Shown here: one piece after another, positions 6,778 through 14,698 of the stretch
Layout: every line of letters starts with the position of its first letter
Position numbering within the stretch: the first letter of the stretch is position 1
Source of the DNA: Gemmatimonadota bacterium
GTDB lineage: Bacteria; Gemmatimonadota; Gemmatimonadetes; Longimicrobiales; Gaopeijiaceae
Assembly: GCA_022826005.1 (NCBI GenBank)
Contig: JAJDVT010000021.1
Coordinates: forward strand, 1-37,249
Direction of reading: 5' to 3'
DNA: 37,249 nucleotides
Program-made: the position numbers and the translations under genes
Notes under the pieces: model-generated
What the model was told of the DNA's origin: nothing
What the model saw: the letters and a program-made list of their open reading frames with translations, nothing else
The model's database searches: none

Positions 6778-8112
6778 CTACGCCTCCGGCAGCCCGTGCT
6801 CCATCGCCCACTCCATGGCCTCGCTGAAGCGGTCGAGCTCCTCGAGCGTGGTGTAGACGCTGGGCGAGATGCGCAGGCCGGTGCATTCCCCGTGACCGAT
6901 CGGCACGTTGATGATCCTGTGCTCGTTCCAGAGCCAGTTGCTGAGCGCGGCGGTATCGAGGCCGTCGACGTGCACGTTCCCGATCCCGCAGGCGAAGCCG
7001 GGCTTCTGACTGGTATTCAGCGAGACGCGGTCGTTCTCCAGGAGCCGGTTCGCCCAGTAGTCGCGCAGGTAGATCAGCCGCTCCGCCTTGCGCTCCGCGC
7101 CGATCCCCTGGTGGAAGGTCAGTGCCTCTCCGATTGCGAGGTAGTTCGCAGCCGGATGAGTGCCGATCTCCTCGTACTTGCGGATGTCGCTGTTTCTGCT
7201 GTCGGGCGCGGCCATCAGCGGCCAGATGTTGGGGATCTCGTCCTTGCGCACGTAGAGCAGGCCGGTGCCGTGCGGCGCGAAGAGCCACTTGTGCAGGCTG
7301 GTGGCGTAGTTGTCGCACTCCAGGTCGGGGAGCTTGAAGGGGAAGTGCGCCATCGCGTGGGCCCCGTCGACGATGACGGGGATGTCATGGCGGCGCGCCA
7401 TCCGCACGATATCGCGCACCGGGAGGATCTGTCCGGTCAGGTTGATCATGTGGCACATGAGGATGAGCCGCGTGCGCGGCGTAATGCCCTCCTCGAAGCG
7501 CCGCACCACCTCGGCGGGGTCCTCGGCCGGTACGGGGACCTTGATCTGATTCATCACGATCCCCTCCCGGCGTTCCCGCTGCCGGAAGGTGGTGAGCATG
7601 CGGCCGTAGTCCTGGGTCGTGGTTAGAACCTCGTCGCCAGGGTTGAGATCGTAGCCGAACTGGACGGTCTGGAGTCCCTCGGAGGCGTTGCGCGTAAAGG
7701 CGATCTCCTCCGCGTCCACGCCCCATTCGCGAGCCATCCGCTTGCGCACGCCTTCGCGCTGCGGCTCGAGGATCTTCCACATGGTGTAAGTGGGCGCCTC
7801 GTTGGAATAGTCGAGGTGCCGCTTCATAGCGTCCTGGACGAAGCTGGGCGAGGGGCTGACACCGCCGTTGTTCAGGTTCACAAGGGTGCGGTCGACGGTG
7901 AACGCACGCGCGACTTCCGCCCAGAAGCTCTCGTCCGCCGCGATTTCCGCTGCGGATCCCGGATGCCGGCCGAGTTCGCGGGCGATGTCCGTGGCGTCGG
8001 AACCGAACGCCGGAAGCCGGGTGGCGGCGACCGCCGCCGCGGCGGCGCCCAGGAAGTCGCGGCGGTTCGGCGGCCGCCCGTTTGGCGTGACCTTGTCGGC
8101 CCTTGAACTCAT
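6778..8112 (-). CDS. TAT-exported class V aminotransferase-like PLP enzyme
   Basis: The protein has 444 residues. A twin-arginine signal is visible at residues 16-36 ('NRRDFLG' followed by an Ala-rich stretch and 'LPAF'). The body is a fold-type I PLP enzyme of aminotransferase class V, close to the isopenicillin-N-epimerase / cysteine-desulfurase-like group. 'VIVDGAHA' (Asp249) and the PLP lysine in 'SLHKWLFAP' (Lys275) are both present. An exported PLP enzyme must bind cofactor before TAT transport. The exact reaction (racemase, lyase or aminotransferase) cannot be told. GGAGG precedes the ATG. It is first in the minus-strand operon and divergent from RNase Z. Confidence 0.85.
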   Translation of the reverse strand: MSSRADKVTPNGRPPNRRDFLGAAAAAVAATRLPAFGSDATDIARELGRHPGSAAEIAADESFWAEVARAFTVDRTLVNLNNGGVSPSPSFVQDAMKRHLDYSNEAPTYTMWKILEPQREGVRKRMAREWGVDAEEIAFTRNASEGLQTVQFGYDLNPGDEVLTTTQDYGRMLTTFRQRERREGIVMNQIKVPVPAEDPAEVVRRFEEGITPRTRLILMCHMINLTGQILPVRDIVRMARRHDIPVIVDGAHAMAHFPFKLPDLECDNYATSLHKWLFAPHGTGLLYVRKDEIPNIWPLMAAPDSRNSDIRKYEEIGTHPAANYLAIGEALTFHQGIGAERKAERLIYLRDYWANRLLENDRVSLNTSQKPGFACGIGNVHVDGLDTAALSNWLWNEHRIINVPIGHGECTGLRISPSVYTTLEELDRFSEAMEWAMEHGLPEA

Positions 8113-8152
8113 GTTGGTCCTCCGTGCGTGGGAACTGTCGGGAGTCTCGCTT

Positions 8153-8182
8153 ACAATAAGCCGCCGGACGGATTGCGGGCAA
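8153..8182 (-). promoter_or_regulatory. Putative promoter of the minus-strand aminotransferase-copper operon
   Basis: On the minus strand TTGCCC (8182-8177) and TATTGT (8158-8153) are 18 bp apart, about 40 bp upstream of the ATG at 8112. The divergent 8113-8229 interval must carry promoters for both directions. Confidence 0.4.
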
Positions 8183-8218
8183 ACGGCCCTCGCTCGCTCC
8201 AGGCCGGGAGGGCGCGGT

Positions 8219-8224
8219 TATCTT
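8219..8224 (+). promoter_or_regulatory. -10 element TATCTT immediately before the RNase Z start
   Basis: TATCTT lies 5 nt upstream of the ATG at 8230 in the context GGTTATCTTTAGCG. There is no ribosome binding site and no clear -35, so an extended -10 promoter giving a leaderless message is the simplest reading. Confidence 0.45.
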
Positions 8225-8229
8225 TAGCG

Positions 8230-9141
8230 ATGATTCGAGTCCGCTTTCTGGGTACGGCGGCGGCGCGCCCGACCGTCGGCCGCAACGTCTCGGGCATTGC
8301 CGTACAGAGGGAAGGACAGTCGTTGCTGTGGGACTGCGGCGAGGGAACGCAGCGGCAGATCATGCGCTACGGATCGGGCTTCTCGTTTGCCCACATCTTC
8401 ATCACCCACGCGCACGCGGACCACTTCCTGGGGATCCCGGGTCTCCTGCGGACGATGGGCCTCCAGGGCAGGGAAGACCCCATGACCATCTACGGCCCGG
8501 CGGCTGCCGGTCCCGTCCTCGAGGCCGCGGTGCGCATGGGGCTCGAGCGGCTGCACTTCCCGGTCCACGTCCGGGGCCTGGAGGACGGCGAAAGGATCGA
8601 CTTCGGCGACTGGGCGGTTCATGCGTTCGCCGTGAGCCACGGGGTGGCGGCGCTGGGATATGCGCTCGTCGAGGAGGCGCGCCTGGGCCGCTTCGACGTG
8701 GATGCCGTCCGGCGAATGGGCGTCCCCGAAGGTCCGCTCTACGGGCAGCTGCACCGGGGGGAGGCGATCGAGGTGGATGGACGGGTGATCTCGCCCGACG
8801 ATGTGGTGGGGCCGCCGCGTCCGGGCCGCAGGGTCGTCTACTCGGGGGATACCCGGCCGTACCGCCGCACGGTGGAGATGGCCGCAGGCGCCGACCTCCT
8901 CATCCACGAGGCCACCTTCGGAGCCGACGAGGACAAGCGGGCCCGGGAGACGCGCCACTCCACCGCGGCGGAAGCGGCGGGCGTGGCGGCGCGCGCCCGG
9001 GCCCGCCAGCTCGTCCTGACCCACATCTCCGCGCGCTACTCCGACGCGCCGCGGGTACTCCGGGGACAGGCGCGTGCCGTCTTCACCGCTACCGAGGTCG
9101 CCCACGACGGCCTCGAGCTGGAGATCGGCTACCGTGAATAG
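8230..9141 (+). CDS. rnz: Ribonuclease Z (tRNA 3' endonuclease)
   Basis: The 303-residue metallo-beta-lactamase-fold protein begins with the canonical 'MIRVRFLGTAAARPT'. It carries the zinc motif His60-x-His62-x-Asp64-His65 ('THAHADHFLG') and later metal ligands in 'VYSGDT' and 'LVLTHISARY'. The 'HEATFGADE' stretch is typical of short-form tRNase Z. It cuts the 3' trailer of tRNA precursors in the cytoplasm. The ATG at 8230 is chosen because the longer frame upstream lacks family similarity and the ATG follows a -10 element directly. The stop overlaps the start of tyrA by 8 bp, making this the first gene of an rnz-tyrA-aroA/cmk unit. Confidence 0.93.
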   Translation: MIRVRFLGTAAARPTVGRNVSGIAVQREGQSLLWDCGEGTQRQIMRYGSGFSFAHIFITHAHADHFLGIPGLLRTMGLQGREDPMTIYGPAAAGPVLEAAVRMGLERLHFPVHVRGLEDGERIDFGDWAVHAFAVSHGVAALGYALVEEARLGRFDVDAVRRMGVPEGPLYGQLHRGEAIEVDGRVISPDDVVGPPRPGRRVVYSGDTRPYRRTVEMAAGADLLIHEATFGADEDKRARETRHSTAAEAAGVAARARARQLVLTHISARYSDAPRVLRGQARAVFTATEVAHDGLELEIGYRE

Positions 9142-10078
9142 CGCGGCTCCCCGGCGCGTCGTCATCGTCGGGCTGGGCGTCATGGGAGGATCGGTTGCCA
9201 AGGCTCTGAAGCGGCGCGCACCCCGCACGGCCGTCTTCGGCATCGACCCCGACGACGAGTGCGCGGCGCCCGCCTCGCGCGACGGCGTGGTCCGCGCGCA
9301 CGCCCTGGACGACTGCCACCTGGACGGCGCGGTGGTGGTCTTCGCGGCCCCCCTGGACGTCACAGTCGGCCTGGTGCGGGACACGGCCGCGGCCTGGTCC
9401 CGCGCGGACCTCGCTACCGACGTGGCCAGCCTGAAGGTCCCGGTGATGGACGCGGCCGCGGGCGGCGCGGCGGGTCCCGCCCCAGCCCCGGAAGCCCCCT
9501 TCGTCGGCGCGCATCCCATGTGCGGCTCGGAGCGCTCGGGCTACGCGGCGGCGCGGGACGATCTCCTCGATGGCGCGGTCGTCTGGCTCTGCCCGGCCCG
9601 CGTGGAACCGAACCGGAGCGCAGGAACCGCGCGAACCGATGCCGCGGAACGGGTCCGTGCCGAGCCCGAAGGCGCGGAAGCCACCACCCCGGTCACGCCC
9701 CTGGCGCGTGCGCAAGCCTTCTGGCGCCTGCTGGGCGCGCGTCCCCGCACGATCGCCGCCGGGGACCACGACCGCATGATGGCCTGGGCCAGCCATCTCC
9801 CGCAGCTGCTCTCCACGGCGCTGGCCGGGTCGCTGGACGACGCGGGGATCTCCCGGGACGCGCTCGGTCCGGGCGGCCGGGACATGACCAGGCTGGCCCG
9901 CTCCAGCGCGGCGATGTGGCTGCCGCTGCTGGAAGCGGCCCGGGAACGGGACGCGCGCGCGCTCAGCGCCCTCGAGGAGCGGATCGGCGCGGTTCGCCGA
10001 ATGCTGCAGGAGGGCGACCTGGCGGCGCTCGCGAGCCTCATGGAAAGGGGAGGGCGGTGGGCGTCACGGACGGGCTGA
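9134..10078 (+). CDS. tyrA: Prephenate dehydrogenase family protein (TyrA)
   Basis: The 314-residue protein starts at a GTG inside the end of rnz. It has an N-terminal NAD(P)-binding Rossmann motif ('VIVGLGVMGGSVAKAL'), the family motif 'VGAHPMCGSERSGY', and a C-terminal helical domain with 'HDRMMAWASHLPQLL'. The reaction is oxidative decarboxylation of prephenate (or arogenate) on the way to tyrosine. A 30-40-residue Ala/Glu/Arg-rich insertion sits between the two domains (about 160-195). The following aroA-cmk gene starts 22 bp before its stop, so translation is probably coupled and the shikimate-end genes are made together. Confidence 0.9.
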   Translation: MNSAAPRRVVIVGLGVMGGSVAKALKRRAPRTAVFGIDPDDECAAPASRDGVVRAHALDDCHLDGAVVVFAAPLDVTVGLVRDTAAAWSRADLATDVASLKVPVMDAAAGGAAGPAPAPEAPFVGAHPMCGSERSGYAAARDDLLDGAVVWLCPARVEPNRSAGTARTDAAERVRAEPEGAEATTPVTPLARAQAFWRLLGARPRTIAAGDHDRMMAWASHLPQLLSTALAGSLDDAGISRDALGPGGRDMTRLARSSAAMWLPLLEAARERDARALSALEERIGAVRRMLQEGDLAALASLMERGGRWASRTG

Positions 10079-12174
10079 CGATCCGCGTCCCGGGCGACAA
10101 GTCCATCACCCAACGGGCACTGATCCTGGGGGCGATGGCCGGTGGCGAGAGCCGGATCGGCGCCGCACCCCGCGGCGCCGATCCCCTTGCCACGGCCCTC
10201 GCCCTGCGCGGACTGGGCGTCCGCATCGAAGGCCTGGACGGCCCGGCCACCACCCCGCTGCGCATCGCCGGCGCCGGGCCGCGCGGGTGGCGGCAGCCGC
10301 GCTCGCCCCTCGACCTGCGCAACAGCGGCACCGGTGCGCGGCTGCTCGCGGGGGCGCTCGCGGCACAGCCCCTCTCGGTCGTGCTGCGCGGCGACGAGTC
10401 CCTGTCGCGGCGCCCCATGCAGCGCATCGCCGAGCCCCTGCGCCGCATGGGCGCGACCGTGGAGTTCCTGGAGCGGAGCGGCGTCCTCCCCATGCGGGTG
10501 GCCGGCGGCGCGCTGCGCTCCATCCGGCACGACGGCAGCGTGGCGAGCGCCCAGGTCAAGAGCGCGATCATGCTGGCCGCGGTCGGCGCGGGTATGCCGG
10601 TGGAGGTGCGGGAGCCGCGCCGCTCCCGCGACCACAGCGAGCGCATGCTGGAGGCCATGGGCGCCCGGATGCGGGAGGGTTGGCGGGACGGGGCATGGTC
10701 CGTGCGGGTTGCCGGCCCGCCCGCGCGGCTCGCCCCGCTGGATATGGACGTGCCGGGCGACTTCTCGTCGGCGGCCTTCTTCCTCGCCTGGGCCGCGCTG
10801 GCGGCGGGGACGCAGCCTCTGACGATCCGCGGGGTAGGGGTGAATCCCACCCGCACGGGGTTCCTGCCGGTGCTGGCCCGGATGGGCGTCGGGGTGGAGG
10901 CGGTGGTGGGCGGGGCCGCAGGCGGCGAGCCGGCCGGCGACCTTCGGGTCGGCGCGCCGGGGAGCGGCCTGCGGGGGGTGGAGGTGGGGGGTGGGGAAGT
11001 AACGGCGATGATCGACGAGATCCCCGTCCTCGCCGTCCTGGCGGCGAGGGCCGCGGGGGAGACGCGCATCACGGGGGCCGCCGAACTGCGCGTCAAGGAG
11101 TCCGACCGGCTGGCGGCGCTCGCGGTGAACCTGCGCCGGATAGGAGTCCGGGCCGAGGAACTGCCCGACGGCCTCGTCATCGAAGGCAGCCGCCGCCCTC
11201 TCGCCGGCCGCGTGGAGTGCTTTCACGACCACCGCATCGCCATGGCCTTCGGGGTTCTGGGCGCGTCGCCGGGCTGCGACATCACGGTGGACGACCCGGG
11301 TGTCGCCGACGTCAGCTTCCCCGGCTTCCGTCGCCTCCTGGCCCGCGTCAGCGACAGGGCGCGCGCCGGCGCCCGCGGCTCTGCCACGGCGAGCGAGGCT
11401 GCCCGCCCCCCCGCCACGGCGAAGGAGGCCGGTCGTCCCCATGCCACCGCGCGCCGCTGCACGATCGTTGCCATCGACGGCTCCGCCGGGGCCGGGAAGT
11501 CCACCACCGCGGCCGCGGTGGCGGCACGTCTCGGCTACCGGCACCTGGACTCCGGCGCGATCTACCGCGCGGTGACCCTTGGCCTCATGGACCCGGAGGG
11601 CGGCTGTGCAGATGTGGAGCACGTCACTCCGCGGGAACTGGCGGCGCTCGCGCTCGAGGTCCGGTGGGCCGGTGCGGGCATGGAGATCCTGATGCGGGGC
11701 GCATTGGTCCCCGAAGGGGAGCTGAGGGCCGAGCGCGTGAACGCGATGGTGTCGCGGGTGTCCGCAGTCGCGGCCGTGCGGGACCACCTCCTGGAGCTGC
11801 AGAGGGCGGCCGCCCGTCCCCCCGGGCTGGTTGCCGAGGGCCGCGACATGGGCACCGTGGTCTTCCCCGACGCCGACCTCAAGATCTTTCTCGATGCCGA
11901 TCCACGCGAGCGTGCCCGCCGCCGAATCCTGCAACGGGGGCAACGGGATCCGAAGCCCGAGGAGATCGAAGCGGAGGCCGCGCGCCTCGGAGTCCGCGAC
12001 CGGACCGACTCGTCACGACCTGTGGCACCGCTTCTGATGGCCGCGGATGCGCACGTTATCGACACCACAGGTATGCAACCGCAGACCCAGATCGACGCCA
12101 TCGTCGACTTGGCAATCGCGTCCGCAGATCGTCGGCAACCCATCCACAGGACCGGCGAGTCGGATAGACGATAA
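10057..12174 (+). CDS. aroA-cmk: Fused EPSP synthase (AroA) and cytidylate kinase (Cmk)
   Basis: One 705-residue frame from a GTG after AAAGGGGAGGG. Residues 1 to about 430 are EPSP synthase: 'VPGDKSITQRALI', 'NSGTGARLL', 'DHSERMLEAMGA', 'VKESDRLAAL', 'FHDHRIAMAF'. Residues about 468-700 are CMP kinase: P-loop 'IDGSAGAGKSTT', 'LDSGAIYRAV', 'EGRDMGTVVFPDADLKIFLD', 'RDRTDSSRPVAPL'. The linker (about 430-467) holds a repeated ATA-x-EA-x-RP unit. I found no in-frame ATG, GTG or TTG between the domains, so the kinase cannot start on its own. The product should make 5-enolpyruvylshikimate 3-phosphate and phosphorylate CMP/dCMP. Fusions of this pair are annotated in some Burkholderiales. rpsA follows, as it often does after cmk. 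Confidence 0.93.
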   Translation: MGVTDGLTIRVPGDKSITQRALILGAMAGGESRIGAAPRGADPLATALALRGLGVRIEGLDGPATTPLRIAGAGPRGWRQPRSPLDLRNSGTGARLLAGALAAQPLSVVLRGDESLSRRPMQRIAEPLRRMGATVEFLERSGVLPMRVAGGALRSIRHDGSVASAQVKSAIMLAAVGAGMPVEVREPRRSRDHSERMLEAMGARMREGWRDGAWSVRVAGPPARLAPLDMDVPGDFSSAAFFLAWAALAAGTQPLTIRGVGVNPTRTGFLPVLARMGVGVEAVVGGAAGGEPAGDLRVGAPGSGLRGVEVGGGEVTAMIDEIPVLAVLAARAAGETRITGAAELRVKESDRLAALAVNLRRIGVRAEELPDGLVIEGSRRPLAGRVECFHDHRIAMAFGVLGASPGCDITVDDPGVADVSFPGFRRLLARVSDRARAGARGSATASEAARPPATAKEAGRPHATARRCTIVAIDGSAGAGKSTTAAAVAARLGYRHLDSGAIYRAVTLGLMDPEGGCADVEHVTPRELAALALEVRWAGAGMEILMRGALVPEGELRAERVNAMVSRVSAVAAVRDHLLELQRAAARPPGLVAEGRDMGTVVFPDADLKIFLDADPRERARRRILQRGQRDPKPEEIEAEAARLGVRDRTDSSRPVAPLLMAADAHVIDTTGMQPQTQIDAIVDLAIASADRRQPIHRTGESDRR

Positions 12175-12227
12175 CGACAGCCCCCGGCGCGCGACCGATC
12201 AATTTCCCGTTGCCTGCGGGTTTGCAC

Positions 12228-12233
12228 TATAAT
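12228..12233 (+). promoter_or_regulatory. Consensus -10 (TATAAT) of the rpsA promoter
   Basis: A perfect TATAAT occurs 54 bp after the aroA-cmk stop in an unusually AT-rich patch. The -35 is weak (TTTCCC at 12203-12208, 19-bp spacing). It would give rpsA its own strong promoter with a leader of about 240 nt. Confidence 0.6.
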
Positions 12234-12239
12234 AAGAGA

Positions 12240-12478
12240 CTATACCTGCGACCCGGCTCCACCGGCTCCACCGGCTCAGGGAACGCCGGACCGGGAACGC
12301 GAGACCGCTGCATGTCAAACCATGTGGCCGCTTGCCGGGCCAGGAATAGAGGTGCGGTTGCCAGTGCCGCGGCGGGGTGGCCCGGGCAACCCGGATTCAT
12401 TCAACTCCGGCCAACCCGCATCCCGCCTGGCCGGAACAAGTACCTGGAGCGCCGGTCGTGCCCCGGCGAAGCGCAACC
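12240..12478 (+). other. Long untranslated leader of rpsA
   Basis: The 240-nt interval between the TATAAT and the S1 start holds short direct repeats (GGCTCCACC) and GC-rich segments but no supported gene. A 57-codon frame (12312-12482) ends in ATGA over the rpsA start, but its third-position GC content is clearly below that of its neighbours. S1 commonly represses its own translation, so a structured leader would be expected; no specific fold is claimed. Confidence 0.35.
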
Positions 12479-14662
12479 ATGAACGAGATTCAGGCTTCTC
12501 CGCCGGAGACGAACGACGCGGGCGATGCGCCCGAGTCCGAATCCGGGCTGAGCGATGCACCGGACGAGATCTCGCCCGAACTCCTCCACGATCCTTACGG
12601 CGAGGAGCAACTCGATGTCTCGCGCGACGACTTCGAGGCCATGCTCGCGAGCCACCAGACAGCCCGCGGCGACATCAAGGAAGGCCAGATAGTCCAGGCC
12701 CGGGTGCTGCGGACCACCGACGCGTCAGTCATCCTTGAATTCGGATTCAAGAGCGAAGGCTCGGTTCCCATCGAGGAGTTCAAGGACCCCGCGGCCGTGG
12801 AGCCGGGACAGGAAGTCGAAGTCCTCCTCGAGAGCCTCGAGGACGACGACGGCGTGGTGGTTCTGTCCAAGAAGAAGGCGGACTTCCTGCGCGTGTGGGA
12901 GCTCATCCGCGACGCCTACGACAACGACCGGCCCGTGAAGGGGCTGCTGACCCGCAAGATCAAGGGCGGCGTCACGGTGGACATCATGGGGGTGGACGCC
13001 TTCCTCCCGGGCTCGCAGATCGCGCTCAGGCGCGTGCCCAACATAGAGGACCTGATCGGCGATCGGTACGACTTCAAGATCATCAAGCTCAACAAGCGGC
13101 GCAGGAACATCGTAGTGTCCCGCCGCATCATCCTGGAGCAGGAGCGCGAGAAGAAGCGCTCGACGCTCGTCAAAGAGCTGCTCAAGGGGCAGGTGCGGGA
13201 AGGGGTGGTGAAGAACATCACCGACTTCGGCGCCTTCATCGACCTGGGCGGGCTCGACGGGCTCCTTCACATCACCGACATGTCCTGGGGGCGCGTCAGC
13301 CACCCCTCGGAGGTGGTCAAGGTCGGAGGCAAGCTGGACGTCAAGGTCCTTGACATCGACTGGGACCGCGAACGCATCTCCTTGGGGCTCAAGCAGTTGT
13401 TGCCCTATCCCTGGACCGATATCGAGGACCGCTACCCGGTTGGCGCGCGTGTGGCCGGCCGCGTGGTTTCGATTACGAACTACGGCGCGTTCGTAGAGCT
13501 GCAGAAGGGCGTCGAGGGGCTGGTTCACATCTCCGAGATGTCGTGGACGCGGAATGTGCGCCACCCCTCCAAACTCGTGTCGATCGGCGACGAGATCGAA
13601 GCCGTGGTCCTGAAGGTGGACCCGCGGGAAGAGAAGATCTCGCTTGGCATGAAGCAGATCGAGGAGGATCCCTGGCTGACCCTGCCGCTGAAGTACCCGA
13701 CGGGCACGCGCCTGGCCGGGACGGTTCGCAATCTCACCACCTTCGGGGCCTTCGTGGAGATCGAGCCCGGCATCGACGGCCTGGTCCACGTCTCCGACAT
13801 GAGTTGGACGAAGCGCGTCGAGCACCCCTCCGAGGTGGTGCGCAAGGGCGAGCAGGTCGACGTGATGGTCCTCGCGGTGGACTCGGACAACAAGCGGATC
13901 TCCCTTGGCTTCAAGCAGCTCTACGACGATCCCTGGCCGGCCCTGGTGACGAAGTTCGCCAGGGGACACGAACAGGACGGAACGATCGCGCGGCTTCAGG
14001 ACAAGGGCGTGGTGGTCGATCTCGGCGAGGGAGTCGAGGGCTTCGTGCCGGGGTCGCATGCGGGGGTTCCGGTGGATGCGCTGAGCGACCATTTCCGGGT
14101 CGGCGAGGGCGTTTCCCTGCGGGTGATCGCGTCGGATGCCGACGAGCGGCGTATCGTCCTCGAGGTTCTTGAGCCGCCCTCCCGCGGGAGGGCAGCGGAG
14201 GAGGCGGCGGAGGGCGACTCGGATGGCGGCGCCGACTCCGCGGATGATGGCGAGGACGGCAATGCCGTGGGTGACGGCGCAGGCGAACCCGGCGAGGAAG
14301 GGGACGCTGGGGATAGGTCCGAGGACGGCGATTCCGGCGAAGGCGATTCCGACGATGGGTCCGAGGACGGCGATTCCGGCGAAGGCGACTCCGCGGATGA
14401 GGCGGAGGACGACGTTCCCGGCGAGGGCGACTCAGCAGATGAGGCCGAAGGCGACGGTCCCGGCGAAGACGACTCCGGGGATGAGGCCGAAGGCGATTCC
14501 GGCGAAGACGACTCCGCGGATGGGTCCGAGGACGGCGATCCCGAGGAAACCGACTCTGCGGATGAGGCTGAGGACGCCGATCCCGGCGAAGGCGACTCCG
14601 CGGATGAGGCCGAGGACAACGATCCCGGCGAAGGCGAAGACGACGGGGCCGCAGACGATTAG
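12479..14662 (+). CDS. rpsA: 30S ribosomal protein S1 with a long acidic tandem-repeat tail
   Basis: The 727-residue protein has an acidic N-terminal extension (1-60) and six S1 RNA-binding domains at about 66-135, 150-220, 235-305, 320-392, 407-480 and 492-560. Domains 3-5 are the best conserved ('[15 protein letters not shown]', '[15 protein letters not shown]', '[15 protein letters not shown]'), the usual pattern in S1. From about residue 565 the protein turns into a strongly acidic Gly/Ser/Glu/Asp tail of about 160 residues with a 14-residue repeat. The tail makes it much longer than the usual 550-600 residues. S1 brings mRNA to the 30S subunit. The ATG at 12479 begins family-like sequence; no strong ribosome binding site is visible, as is common for rpsA. 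Confidence 0.93.
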   Translation: MNEIQASPPETNDAGDAPESESGLSDAPDEISPELLHDPYGEEQLDVSRDDFEAMLASHQTARGDIKEGQIVQARVLRTTDASVILEFGFKSEGSVPIEEFKDPAAVEPGQEVEVLLESLEDDDGVVVLSKKKADFLRVWELIRDAYDNDRPVKGLLTRKIKGGVTVDIMGVDAFLPGSQIALRRVPNIEDLIGDRYDFKIIKLNKRRRNIVVSRRIILEQEREKKRSTLVKELLKGQVREGVVKNITDFGAFIDLGGLDGLLHITDMSWGRVSHPSEVVKVGGKLDVKVLDIDWDRERISLGLKQLLPYPWTDIEDRYPVGARVAGRVVSITNYGAFVELQKGVEGLVHISEMSWTRNVRHPSKLVSIGDEIEAVVLKVDPREEKISLGMKQIEEDPWLTLPLKYPTGTRLAGTVRNLTTFGAFVEIEPGIDGLVHVSDMSWTKRVEHPSEVVRKGEQVDVMVLAVDSDNKRISLGFKQLYDDPWPALVTKFARGHEQDGTIARLQDKGVVVDLGEGVEGFVPGSHAGVPVDALSDHFRVGEGVSLRVIASDADERRIVLEVLEPPSRGRAAEEAAEGDSDGGADSADDGEDGNAVGDGAGEPGEEGDAGDRSEDGDSGEGDSDDGSEDGDSGEGDSADEAEDDVPGEGDSADEAEGDGPGEDDSGDEAEGDSGEDDSADGSEDGDPEETDSADEAEDADPGEGDSADEAEDNDPGEGEDDGAADD
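14321..14659 (+). repeat. 42-bp in-frame tandem repeat encoding the acidic S1 tail
   Basis: About eight imperfect copies of a 42-bp unit lie head to tail, the first starting at 14321 and the second at 14363. The consensus is [14 protein letters not shown]. One unit is 39 bp and the last is shorter. Every length change is a multiple of three, so the frame is kept. Confidence 0.85.
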
Positions 14663-14698
14663 ACCAGAACTCTGGGCGAGCCTGGGGGCGCGGTGATC

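Noticed and set aside
9541-11943. An 800-codon minus-strand frame antisense to tyrA and aroA-cmk
   Set aside because: Low-complexity Arg/Gly/Ala/Pro translation without domain motifs; it is a GC-bias shadow.
10287-12167. A 626-codon + strand frame overlapping aroA-cmk in another frame
   Set aside because: Arg/Gly/Ala-rich shadow; the AroA and Cmk motifs all lie in the other frame.
12312-12482. A 57-codon frame ending in ATGA over the rpsA start, a possible leader peptide
   Set aside because: Third-position GC is clearly below that of the neighbouring genes, there is no convincing ribosome binding site, and no sign of an attenuator was seen.
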